The position numbers were made by a program, and so were the translations under genes. Positions 1 through 6,343 of a DNA stretch of 37,032 bases are shown here, in pieces. Origin of the DNA: SLFT01 sp964493075 (lineage in GTDB: Bacteria; Hydrogenedentota; Hydrogenedentia; Hydrogenedentales; CAITNO01); assembly GCA_964493075.1 (NCBI GenBank), contig CAZBNU010000015.1, positions 1-37,032 on the forward strand, in the 5' to 3' direction. The notes under the pieces were generated by a model. That model made no database searches. It was not told the DNA's origin and worked only from the letters and a program-made list of their open reading frames with translations. Positions within the stretch are counted from its first letter, which is position 1; the number at the start of each line of letters is the position of its first letter.

Positions 1-2231
1 TCTTCCGTCGCCTGGGTGATCGCGACGCCGGTGTTGGTGCCGGGCAGCTCGATGAGTTTGCTCGTATCGCCGTCCGGCTCCTTGTAGCGGAGTTTCACCG
101 TCATCCATTCGGGGTTCACCGGGCCGCCCGCCACTTCTTCCGGTTCAGGCTTGTTCTGGTAGCGCAGCGGATCCACACCGGGATCAACATTCGCGCCACG
201 GGGCACAAGTTGATACAGCGCTGTCACCTGATGGCCCGCGCCGATCTCGCCGGCGTCTTTCGAGTCGTCATTGAAATCACGGTCTTCCAGTGCGCGGTTT
301 TCATAGCCGATGAGCCGGTAGGACTGTATATGCTGCGGATTGAACTCGACCTGAATCTTCACGTCCTTGGCGATGGTGATCAGGGTGCCGTTGATCTGGT
401 CTACCAGAACCCGGCGCGCTTCGGCAGGACCATCAATATAGGCATAGTTGCCGTTGCCCTTGTCCGCGATCTGTTCCAGCGTACCGTCCTTGATGTTGCC
501 GTAACCAAAGCCCATCACGGTGAGGAAGACCTTGCTCTTCGCTTCGGTGGTGATGAGGTTCATCAGCGCGTCATGGCCAGTAGTGCCCACATTGAAGTCG
601 CCGTCCGTGGCAAGAAGCACACGGTTGATCCCACCGGAGATGAAGTTTTCACGGGCAATGCGATACGCCTGCTGGATACCCGCGCTGCCGTGGGTGCCAC
701 CGCCTGCGCGGAGACTGTCAATGGCCCTGCGTATAACATCTTTTTCCGTGCAGGGCGTGGAATTTAGCGCTACTGAAGCGCCGCCCGCATAGGTCACAAT
801 GGCGACGCGGTCGCGGGGTTCCAGGTTGTTCAGCAACGCCTTCATGGCTTCCTGCGCCAAGGGCAGTTTGTTCGCACTGCTCATGGAACCGGACACGTCA
901 ATGAGGAAGACCAGGTTCGCCGGATTGCGTTCTTCCGACACCACGGTGCGGCCCTGCAGCGCGACCCGCGCCAGCTTATGGCCCTGCGCCCAGGGACAAT
1001 CCGCCATCTCAATGGTCACTGAGAAGGGCGCTTCACCGGTGGGCTGTGCCAGATCATACTTGAAGTAATTGATCATCTCTTCAATGCGCACGGCATTCGG
1101 ATCCGGCATCCGGCCCTGGTTCAGGAACCGACGTACATTCGAGTACGCACCCGTGTCCACGTCAATGGAGAACGTGGACAGGGGGTTGCTCATGACATTC
1201 AGAAACACATTCTCCACGATGGGCAGGTACTTCTCGTTGGCGATTGTCCGGGGGTCGCGGTAATCCTGCGGTTCCAGGTTCGGGCCCCAGTAATCCAGCG
1301 GCGTGCCGCCGAAGAAGGGTTCCGGATACTCCACATCAATCGGTTTCATCTCGCGTGTGCCCTCACTGGCCGCGCCCTGATCCTTTATCTCCGGTGCAGT
1401 CGTCACAGCAACATTCGAAGCAGGCGGCGCGGGTGCAGGTTCCGCCGCAATCGCATCGGCCCTGTCGCGCCCGGCAGGCGGCGGCACATAACCCAGGCTG
1501 TGACCTTCATCACCNNNNNNNNNNNNNNNNNNNNNNNNNNNNNNNNNNNNNNNNNNNNNNNNNNNNNNNNNNNNNNNNNNNNNNNNNNNNNNNNNNNNNN
1601 NNNNNNNNNNNNNNGCATCAGCCATGTAGCGGTTAACAGGCGCTTCCTGCGGTTGCGCTTCATTAACACGGGTCGCTTCCGCCTTCTCCCGGGATACAGC
1701 ACCACCGGAACCGGCAGGGTCGGCATACACGCTGACATTTCCGCTGGTGGCAGGGGGGGAAGAAACTTCCGCTACACCTATGACATCATCAGAAACCAGG
1801 GAAGATAATTGAAACATCTCAGGAAATCTATAAAGTGACTCTGCTATGTTTTTGGTTCCAACTGTTGCCTGCATAACCTCGTGAATCGTATAAACTGTGA
1901 CTGAGAACAAACCAATTATACACGCTGCTGCTGCCAAGGAAACAATCCTGCGGAAAGAAAAAGAGCTAGGTGCTTTTTTTATCGGTGTCACATTCGCGGG
2001 TATGGCGGCTTGTTCAATAACCGCTTCACGCTGTTCGGCGCGGAGTTGTCCGGCGGGTTCTGCAGCCAGCGCATTCTTTGCGGCGCCTGCTACGGTCTGA
2101 AATTCTTTCATCGCCTTCAAGGCTTCGGCATTTTCGGGCTGGTTGAGTTCTGCTTCAAAGGCTTTCGCCTCTTCGGGCGTCATTTCGCCGAGGGCGTAAT
2201 CAATCAAACGGGGATCGTTGTGGTCTATCAT
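1..2231 (-). CDS. Membrane-anchored VWA (YfbK-type) protein with anti-sigma-like N-terminus, partial
   Basis: The start is the ATG at 2231, behind an AGGAGG site that overlaps the stop of the sigma-factor gene. Residues 1-60 (DPRLIDYALGEMTPEEAKAF) resemble the short cytoplasmic N-terminus of planctomycete-type anti-sigma proteins, but no zinc-ligand Cys/His set is visible. A single membrane helix lies at about residues 94-116. After a Pro/Ala-rich linker comes the YfbK N-terminal domain (FSIDVDTGAYSNVRRFL), then a VWA domain with an intact MIDAS motif DVSGSM at about residue 445, counting the gap as 100 nt. The DNA ends inside the C-terminal region. A 100-N gap (1515-1614) interrupts the linker; the frame happens to match on both sides, but the true gap length is unknown. 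Membership of the VWA family is clear. The role as a regulator of the adjacent sigma factor is inferred from gene order and the N-terminal sequence. Confidence 0.85.
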   Translation of the reverse strand, partial: MIDHNDPRLIDYALGEMTPEEAKAFEAELNQPENAEALKAMKEFQTVAGAAKNALAAEPAGQLRAEQREAVIEQAAIPANVTPIKKAPSSFSFRRIVSLAAAACIIGLFSVTVYTIHEVMQATVGTKNIAESLYRFPEMFQLSSLVSDDVIGVAEVSSPPATSGNVSVYADPAGSGGAVSREKAEATRVNEAQPQEAPVNRYMADXXXXXXXXXXXXXXXXXXXXXXXXXXXXXXXXXXGDEGHSLGYVPPPAGRDRADAIAAEPAPAPPASNVAVTTAPEIKDQGAASEGTREMKPIDVEYPEPFFGGTPLDYWGPNLEPQDYRDPRTIANEKYLPIVENVFLNVMSNPLSTFSIDVDTGAYSNVRRFLNQGRMPDPNAVRIEEMINYFKYDLAQPTGEAPFSVTIEMADCPWAQGHKLARVALQGRTVVSEERNPANLVFLIDVSGSMSSANKLPLAQEAMKALLNNLEPRDRVAIVTYAGGASVALNSTPCTEKDVIRRAIDSLRAGGGTHGSAGIQQAYRIARENFISGGINRVLLATDGDFNVGTTGHDALMNLITTEAKSKVFLTVMGFGYGNIKDGTLEQIADKGNGNYAYIDGPAEARRVLVDQINGTLITIAKDVKIQVEFNPQHIQSYRLIGYENRALEDRDFNDDSKDAGEIGAGHQVTALYQLVPRGANVDPGVDPLRYQNKPEPEEVAGGPVNPEWMTVKLRYKEPDGDTSKLIELPGTNTGVAITQATE
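1515..1614. other. Assembly gap of 100 N
   Basis: There are exactly 100 N inside the Pro/Ala-rich linker of the VWA protein. All four N runs in the window are 100 long, which is typical of a scaffolder placeholder, so the length should not be trusted. Confidence 0.98.
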
Positions 2232-2240
2232 TGTGACCTC

Positions 2241-2777
2241 CTATCGGGCAGCGCCGGCAAGTTCGAGCCGGTCGCGGAGTTGTTCACGCATGGTTTGCAG
2301 CGCCGTGTGGATGAGGTACCGCACATTGTTCACGGGGAATCCCGTCACGTCGCTGATTTCGCGGTAACTGAGTTGGTCTTGAAACTTGAGTCGGAAAACT
2401 TCCTGCTGGTTGTCCGGCAGGGTCGCCATGGCGGCAATGACCGCCGCGCTGGTTTCCGTGTTGGACGCCGCTGCGCCGGGGGTTGGCCCGTGCGCGGGCT
2501 GGCGTTCCGCCTGTCCTTCCTGTAGTAGTTGCATACGTCGCTCCTTTTTCATGACATCCAGGGCGCGGTTGCGGCAGACCCGGTAGAGCCACGGCGCGAG
2601 GTAGTCGCCCACCTGGCCGCGGTCGGCGTCGCACAGGCGCAGGAAAGTGTCCTGCACCACGTCGCGCGCCGTCTCCACATCGCCGGTAATTCGCATTGCA
2701 TAACGCACCAGTGCGCCCTCGTAGCGCATCAGCGCGTCCTGCACCCAGTCCGCATGGGTGGATGGTGTTGGGTTCAT
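2241..2777 (-). CDS. ECF-type RNA polymerase sigma factor
   Basis: This 178-residue protein has sigma-70 region 2 at about residues 16-82 (RYAMRITGDVETARDVVQDT, then APWLYRVCRNRALDVMKKER) and region 4 at about 112-168 (TLPDNQQEVFRLKFQDQLSY, then a helix-turn-helix). A variable linker rich in Gln, Pro and Ala separates them, as in ECF sigma factors. I chose the ATG at 2777 because AAAGGAAC lies about 8 nt upstream; a TTG at 2795 is in frame but has a poorer site. The VWA/anti-sigma-like gene begins 9 nt after the stop, so the two are almost certainly co-transcribed and probably form a regulatory pair. The region upstream of the start runs into an assembly gap after about 90 nt, so the promoter can only be seen in part. 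Confidence 0.93.
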   Translation of the reverse strand: MNPTPSTHADWVQDALMRYEGALVRYAMRITGDVETARDVVQDTFLRLCDADRGQVGDYLAPWLYRVCRNRALDVMKKERRMQLLQEGQAERQPAHGPTPGAAASNTETSAAVIAAMATLPDNQQEVFRLKFQDQLSYREISDVTGFPVNNVRYLIHTALQTMREQLRDRLELAGAAR

Positions 2778-2865
2778 TGTTCCGGTTCCTTTCAACTTGT
2801 TTCAGGAGGACTCTGCAGCGTCATCCTACCCCTATAACGATTGAGAAACAAGTTTGTTTAATTTT

Positions 2866-2965
2866 NNNNNNNNNNNNNNNNNNNNNNNNNNNNNNNNNNN
2901 NNNNNNNNNNNNNNNNNNNNNNNNNNNNNNNNNNNNNNNNNNNNNNNNNNNNNNNNNNNNNNNNN
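2866..2965. other. Assembly gap of 100 N
   Basis: There are exactly 100 N upstream of the sigma-factor gene. Just beyond the gap the sequence enters a short hairpin repeat, which may be why assembly failed here. Confidence 0.98.
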
Positions 2966-2982
2966 GGATGGATTGGTTGTAG

Positions 2983-3009
2983 GGTGGGTGAAGAGCAGCG
3001 GAACCCACC
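2983..3009. repeat. Short hairpin repeat (GGTGGGT / ACCCACC)
   Basis: GGTGGGT at 2983-2989 pairs perfectly with ACCCACC at 3003-3009, around a loop ending in GCGGA. A related sequence with the same GCGGAACCCACC right arm is at 12400-12424, after the M28 peptidase gene. This looks like a dispersed intergenic repeat, not a dedicated terminator: no T tract follows the copy here. Confidence 0.6.
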
Positions 3010-3038
3010 ATTACCATACGAGAGGGTGTCTATCTTAA

Positions 3039-3251
3039 CTACATCGCCACAGGAGTCAATACATACACCCTGGCATGCTGCGAAGCACTTTCAATATCCC
3101 CTTTTCGCAGGCTTTCACGAATGTCATCGAGTTTGTATGCTTCTTCCAGCGACAAGCATGGCGACCAGCTTTCAGGTTCGTCAACAAGTTCCACTTCCAC
3201 TTCGGCAACGTATTTTCCCTCATGCAGATATTTTGTTTTCATTCTTTTCAT
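3039..3251 (-). CDS. Small conserved protein, partner of the DUF4258 gene (putative antitoxin)
   Basis: A 70-residue acidic protein (MKTKYLHEGKYVAEVEVELV, then a WSPCLSLEEAYKLDDIR segment) of a type often seen beside RelE-like DUF4258 genes. An upstream ATG at 3251 and an ATG four codons later at 3242 are both possible; the 3251 ATG overlaps the TGA of the frame-corrected toxin gene, which favours it. No DNA-binding motif is visible, so the antitoxin role rests on gene pairing. It is the second gene of the pair, transcribed leftward. Confidence 0.75.
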   Translation of the reverse strand: MKRMKTKYLHEGKYVAEVEVELVDEPESWSPCLSLEEAYKLDDIRESLRKGDIESASQHARVYVLTPVAM

Positions 3252-3575
3252 CGCGGCAATCTCCGTGTCAGGCTTTCATCCCATCGCCCCGGATCGGGAC
3301 GGTAAACAGTTACAAGAACCGCAGGCCGGTCATAGCCCTTAGGGATACCCCAGACGACATGTATTGGTTCCCCCAGCATTATCATGTTGCATCACAAGCA
3401 CTGCCGGTCCTTTACCGAAATCGGGATAGGCTTCCACCAGTATCGCCGCAGAAATTCCTGCGACAATTTCATGGGCATACAAGCCATCGTCCAGCATGGA
3501 ATCATAGCTGTGTTCAGATATGCGAACATCATCCGACGCCACCAGTGCTTGAATTTTTTCCAGAATATCGTTCAA
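3248..3575 (-). pseudogene. DUF4258/RelE-like toxin gene with an apparent frameshift
   Basis: The N-terminal frame starts at a TTG at 3575 with AGGA 8-9 nt upstream. It encodes a helical region with SEHSYDSMLDDGLYAHEIVAG, and stops at 3339 after MQHDNAGGTNTCRLGYP. A second frame continues the typical family ending (EPIHVVWGIPKGYDRPAVLV, then TVYRPDPGRWDESL) to a TGA at 3248-3250, which overlaps the start of the partner gene. Removing one G from the five-G run (plus-strand C run 3370-3374) would restore a single 108-residue protein reading AGEPIHVVWG across the joint. This is either a real inactivating mutation or a homopolymer sequencing error. The intact downstream frame and the overlap with the next gene suggest an error or a very recent mutation. 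The family assignment is from recognised motifs. Confidence 0.75.
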
Positions 3576-3604
3576 GTCAGGTTCCTGTTACTTTTATCAT
3601 TAAC

Positions 3605-3610
3605 AGTATA
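3605..3610 (-). promoter_or_regulatory. Candidate -10 element for the toxin/antitoxin pair
   Basis: TATACT on the minus strand lies about 30 nt upstream of the TTG start. No good -35 hexamer is seen at 17 nt, so this is a weak call. The flanking 3630-3675 stretch holds repeated TCGGACAAATCCGTCC-like sequence of low information. Confidence 0.35.
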
Positions 3611-3686
3611 ACACGATTCGCAAAAAACAGAAAGAATCAGACATATCGGACAAATCCGTCCAATCTGTCCGACAACAACACCCCAC

Positions 3687-4661
3687 TCACCGCCGCCTGA
3701 TTATTTTGCGTCCCAGAATACCTGACGATTGCTGTGGTGGGTCGGGTTGATAACGCGGGCGTGTCACGCCCTCGTAGGCGATGCCTTCGGGACGATAGGG
3801 CAGGTTGATGTCCGCCCAGTCGTTTCGATAACGAAGATACGTAACTGATCCGTCAAGCCACAGGGCATTCCCGCCGCCAGGGATATGATTAAAGGTGCTT
3901 ATGCTGGAATACTCGTCCATTTGTTCGTCGTATAGATGCAAATCTTCTGGAATCTCCATGTCTTCTGGAAACACAATCGTTAAATCCCACATGATGGGCA
4001 CACGGGGTATCCCCTGCGGCAGGGGCGGCAGTGTAATGGGCGCTGTGGTATACGCGCCGAAATACTCGTAACTGGCGCGCAGGCTTCTATTGTTGTTTAA
4101 CTCTGTATTCATGGGAACCAGTTCTCCACCCTTTGCTCTTCCGAGGTGGTCGCCGGATCTGGGATCCGAAGGACAGACAAAAGACCTGTAATCATTAACA
4201 TAATCCGAATACAGCAGCAGCAGGCAGTCGGCATTACTCTTGCCGCCGCTCCAGGGGAAGGCGCTGTTGTGTTCACTGGCATACAGGTGCATCGCCATAC
4301 CGATTTGCATGAGGTTGTTGGCGCAGCTCGCGCGACGTGCCGCCTCGCGTGCCCGCGCCAGCGCCGGCAACAGTATCGCCGCAAGAATCCCGATCACCGC
4401 AATCACCACGAGCAACTCGATGAGGGTAAAGCCATGCACTTTGCTCGTTGCGCTCCTGTGGCTTGTAGGGCTCGTTCCCAAATTGCATTTGGGAACGCAC
4501 TTACTCTTGAAATTGTATTTCGCTCTTTCCACCAAAGACTGCGGTTGTGCATGTTCGTGAAATACAATTTCACGGACAATCCCGTTCCAAAATCCAATTT
4601 TGGAACGAGCCGGGTGGGAAGCGCTTTTAGAAAGAGCCGGGTGGGGGATGTAAGTCTTCAT
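3687..4661 (-). CDS. Type II-like pseudopilin with C-terminal H-x(n)-DG motif and a 77-residue leader
   Basis: The ATG at 4661 overlaps the TGA of the preceding gene and has GGGAGAAG upstream, so translation is coupled and the start is well supported. The prepilin cleavage motif is G77|FTLIELLVVIAVIGILAAI with Glu at +5. It is followed by RAREAARRASCANNLMQIG, typical of the planctomycete/Hydrogenedentes-type pseudopilins with a C-terminal H-x9-DG signature; here it reads H-x10-DG (HIPGGGNALWLDG). The globular part is about 245 residues. The leader is very long: normal pseudopilin leaders in this operon are 10 and 13 residues. A 143-bp palindromic repeat element (4469-4611) supplies about residues 18-64 of the leader. 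No strong internal start just before the GFTLIE motif is visible. This is the last gene of the operon and possibly the major or a minor pseudopilin. Confidence 0.9.
   Translation of the reverse strand: MKTYIPHPALSKSASHPARSKIGFWNGIVREIVFHEHAQPQSLVERAKYNFKSKCVPKCNLGTSPTSHRSATSKVHGFTLIELLVVIAVIGILAAILLPALARAREAARRASCANNLMQIGMAMHLYASEHNSAFPWSGGKSNADCLLLLYSDYVNDYRSFVCPSDPRSGDHLGRAKGGELVPMNTELNNNRSLRASYEYFGAYTTAPITLPPLPQGIPRVPIMWDLTIVFPEDMEIPEDLHLYDEQMDEYSSISTFNHIPGGGNALWLDGSVTYLRYRNDWADINLPYRPEGIAYEGVTRPRYQPDPPQQSSGILGRKIIRRR
4469..4611. mobile_element. REPIN/MITE-like palindromic element inside a pseudopilin leader
   Basis: The outer ends form an inverted repeat, GGCTCGTTCC (4469-4478) and GGAACGAGCC (4602-4611). 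Each end carries its own perfect hairpin: GTTCCCAAAT/ATTTGGGAAC at 4474-4496 (loop TGC) and GTTCCAAAAT/ATTTTGGAAC at 4584-4606 (loop CCA). Inside are GAAAT/ATTTC at 4509-4521 and CGTGAAAT/ATTTCACG at 4556-4574. There is no transposase, so it is a non-autonomous element. It lies wholly within the coding sequence of the H-x(n)-DG pseudopilin and stays open in that frame. Confidence 0.75.
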
Positions 4662-5296
4662 TGTTTCTTCTCCCGTTGCCAGGACAGGCGCTGCACGTTG
4701 CCTGCCGGTGTGATGCGCACCCTGGTGCTGTAGGTTTCTTCTGCGCGGACGATGCCCTCATGTTCCAGCGCTGCCTGCGCGGTAATGCGCCAGTCACCAA
4801 GATTCTTCGTGACCAGCCGCTGCATGAGGCGTTGCCCATACCCAAGCGTTTCCGCTTCCCGTTCCACCTTCACCTGAATGCGTCCCTCGCCCAGCGCAAG
4901 CTCCAGCGTTTCCGGCGCGTCGCCTGTGCGCAGCGCAGCAATGGCGGCGTCAATCCCGGCATCGGCATAATGCACCAGTTTCAGTTCCCGTTCGAAGCGG
5001 GCGTAGTCGTCAAAACTGCGGTTCAGGTGTTTGAACACCGCCGCCGTGCCGATGCCCAGCACGGCGACCAGCAGTATGGCGATCAGCAGCGCAGAACCTT
5101 CTGTATTGCTGCGTCGCGCTTGACATCCTGCAATCTCGTCATTGCGAGGAGTGCCTTCAGGCCGACGAAGCAATCTGGAGTTACGCGGCAACCTATCTGC
5201 AAAGGAGATTGCTTCGTCGGCCTGAAGGCACTCCTCGCAATGACGGTTTTCGTGTGTTTCCGAGTGTGTCCGTCCGTGTCTCGCCTTATTGTTCAT
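4658..5296 (-). CDS. GspK/PilX-like minor pseudopilin with a 67-residue leader
   Basis: A 212-residue protein whose ATG at 5296 overlaps the stop of the GspJ-like gene, with GGAGA upstream. The membrane segment EG|SALLIAILLVAVLGIGTA follows a Gly-Ser junction at residue 67 and lacks Glu at +5, as in GspK and PilX minor pseudopilins. The rest is a short soluble domain (FDDYARFERELKLVHYADAG, then IDAAIAALRTG). This fits the start of GspK-type domains, although the protein is shorter than full GspK. A 109-bp hairpin element (5137-5245) encodes residues 18-54 of the leader. No ATG, GTG or TTG codon lies in frame between that element and the hydrophobic segment, so translation must pass into or through the element. 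Its TGA overlaps the start of the next gene. Confidence 0.82.
   Translation of the reverse strand: MNNKARHGRTHSETHENRHCEECLQADEAISFADRLPRNSRLLRRPEGTPRNDEIAGCQARRSNTEGSALLIAILLVAVLGIGTAAVFKHLNRSFDDYARFERELKLVHYADAGIDAAIAALRTGDAPETLELALGEGRIQVKVEREAETLGYGQRLMQRLVTKNLGDWRITAQAALEHEGIVRAEETYSTRVRITPAGNVQRLSWQREKKQ
5137..5245. mobile_element. Long perfect hairpin element (40-bp arms) inside a pseudopilin leader
   Basis: The left arm is 5137-5176, beginning CGTCATTGCGAGGAGTGCC, and the right arm is 5206-5245. They are perfectly complementary over 40 bp around a 29-nt loop. The sequence type (CATTGCGAGGAG with GACGAAGCAATCT) is a familiar dispersed repeat in many bacterial genomes, where its translation gives strings such as RRPEGTPRNDE. 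Here it lies fully within the leader codons of the GspK-like gene and is open in that frame. Confidence 0.85.
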
Positions 5297-5882
5297 GGAT
5301 CGTCTCCTTCAATGCGCCGGGGACAGGAATGTCCCCGCTCCGTGTTGTGCGCAGCGCCGCCACGAATCGGTGGGTGCGGCCCGAATCGGGTTTTTGCGGG
5401 TTGTGGGGCTGTGTGTTCAGCGTCAGAGTGACGCGCTGTGCCGCTGCGTCCACCTCGAAGTGCACCGCCGCCACGGGCAACCGCCACATCACATACTTGT
5501 CCGCTTGCAGCGCCTCCCCGGTGCCGGTCACTTCCATGAAGCACAGGCGCGGCTGTCCGTCGAGCATGCCCAGCACGGCATACCGTTCCGGTGTGCCCGC
5601 ATGATGCAACTGCAACACCAGCGTGGTGTCATCGGTGCGATGTTCGCCGATGCCGGGCACGACCGCAACCGCCTCGCGCACCGTTGCCGCAAAGTCGCGC
5701 TGCACTTCCCGCACCGCGTTCATCCGGTCCACAATCTGCGTGCTGTACACGGACATGCGCGACGTGGTCACGAATATCTTTGAAAGCATGACGATGGCCA
5801 TGCTGAATATGGCAATGAACATCAGCATCTCCACGAGGCTGGTGCCGCGGCAGGCGCGTCTCGTATCAGGATTGGGATGCAT
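5286..5882 (-). CDS. GspJ/PilW-like minor pseudopilin
   Basis: The ATG at 5882 has GGAGGAG about 8 nt upstream and overlaps the end of the GspI-like gene; an in-frame TTG further upstream is less likely. A 13-residue leader ends at G13|TSLVEMLMFIAIFSMAIVML, with Glu at +5. The following domain (SKIFVTTSRMSVYSTQIVDR, then MNAVREVQRDFAATVREAVA) fits a GspJ/PilW-type minor pseudopilin of about 200 residues. The C-terminus (SGDIPVPG) is encoded by a copy of the GGGGACA/TGTCCCC palindrome also seen in the tandem array near 9449. The last codons overlap the next start. It probably works in a pseudopilus tip complex with the neighbouring I- and K-like proteins. Confidence 0.85.
   Translation of the reverse strand: MHPNPDTRRACRGTSLVEMLMFIAIFSMAIVMLSKIFVTTSRMSVYSTQIVDRMNAVREVQRDFAATVREAVAVVPGIGEHRTDDTTLVLQLHHAGTPERYAVLGMLDGQPRLCFMEVTGTGEALQADKYVMWRLPVAAVHFEVDAAAQRVTLTLNTQPHNPQKPDSGRTHRFVAALRTTRSGDIPVPGALKETIHEQ
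5319..5336. repeat. GGGGACA-GGAA-TGTCCCC palindrome within a coding region
   Basis: An 18-bp palindrome with perfect 7-bp arms around GGAA. It is the inverse orientation of the core in the tandem array at 9449-9755. It lies in the C-terminal codons of the GspJ-like gene. Confidence 0.7.
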
Positions 5883-6324
5883 GGGCGTACTCCTCCTTTC
5901 CGGCAACAGGTTCCGGCAGCGTGTCCGTCTGTGCGATCAACGTGGTCAGTTTCTTCTCGATACGCCGCCCATGTTCGCCTATCCAGCGGATGCGCACCGT
6001 CACCCGCTTGAGCGCCGCGCTTTCGTTCTCCGCAGTGATGCAGGTTTGTGCTTCCGCGAGGTACAGCCGCTCCATGCCAGGGGTCTCGCTCAGGAAAGGC
6101 AGCCCCTCGCCCGGTTCCAGCATTTCCCAGGACTTTGCGCGCAGTGTTTCCATTTCGTTGTTCAGGGCGCAGAGCGCCGTTTCATATTCGTTGATGGCGT
6201 TCATTTTTTCCATGCCGCGCATGTAAATGTGGATCACGCCGAACAGCCCGACGCTGATCACAAACATGGCGCAGGTCAGTTCCAGCAGCGTATGTCCGCG
6301 TTTTGACAACAATCTGTTTTTCAT
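5866..6324 (-). CDS. GspI/PilV-like minor pseudopilin
   Basis: A 152-residue protein. I chose the ATG at 6324 because GAGGAG lies 9-10 nt upstream and it gives a compact 10-residue leader, MKNRLLSKRG|HTLLELTCAMF, with Glu at +5. The reading frame is open further upstream, but that stretch overlaps the preceding gene and encodes no pilin features. The soluble part (NEYETALCALNNEMETLRAK, then SWEMLEPGEGLPFLSE) matches the length and style of GspI/PilV minor pseudopilins. Its end overlaps the start of the GspJ-like gene by 17 nt. Confidence 0.87.
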   Translation of the reverse strand: MKNRLLSKRGHTLLELTCAMFVISVGLFGVIHIYMRGMEKMNAINEYETALCALNNEMETLRAKSWEMLEPGEGLPFLSETPGMERLYLAEAQTCITAENESAALKRVTVRIRWIGEHGRRIEKKLTTLIAQTDTLPEPVAGKEEYAHASQS

Positions 6325-6343
6325 GATTCTCTTCACTCCTCTG

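Noticed and set aside
210..1263. Several open frames on the plus strand over the VWA gene
   Set aside because: They lie opposite a clear VWA coding sequence with an intact MIDAS motif and show no protein-family features.
2983..3009. Hairpin as a transcription terminator
   Set aside because: No T tract follows on either strand, and the sequence matches a dispersed repeat at 12400-12424.
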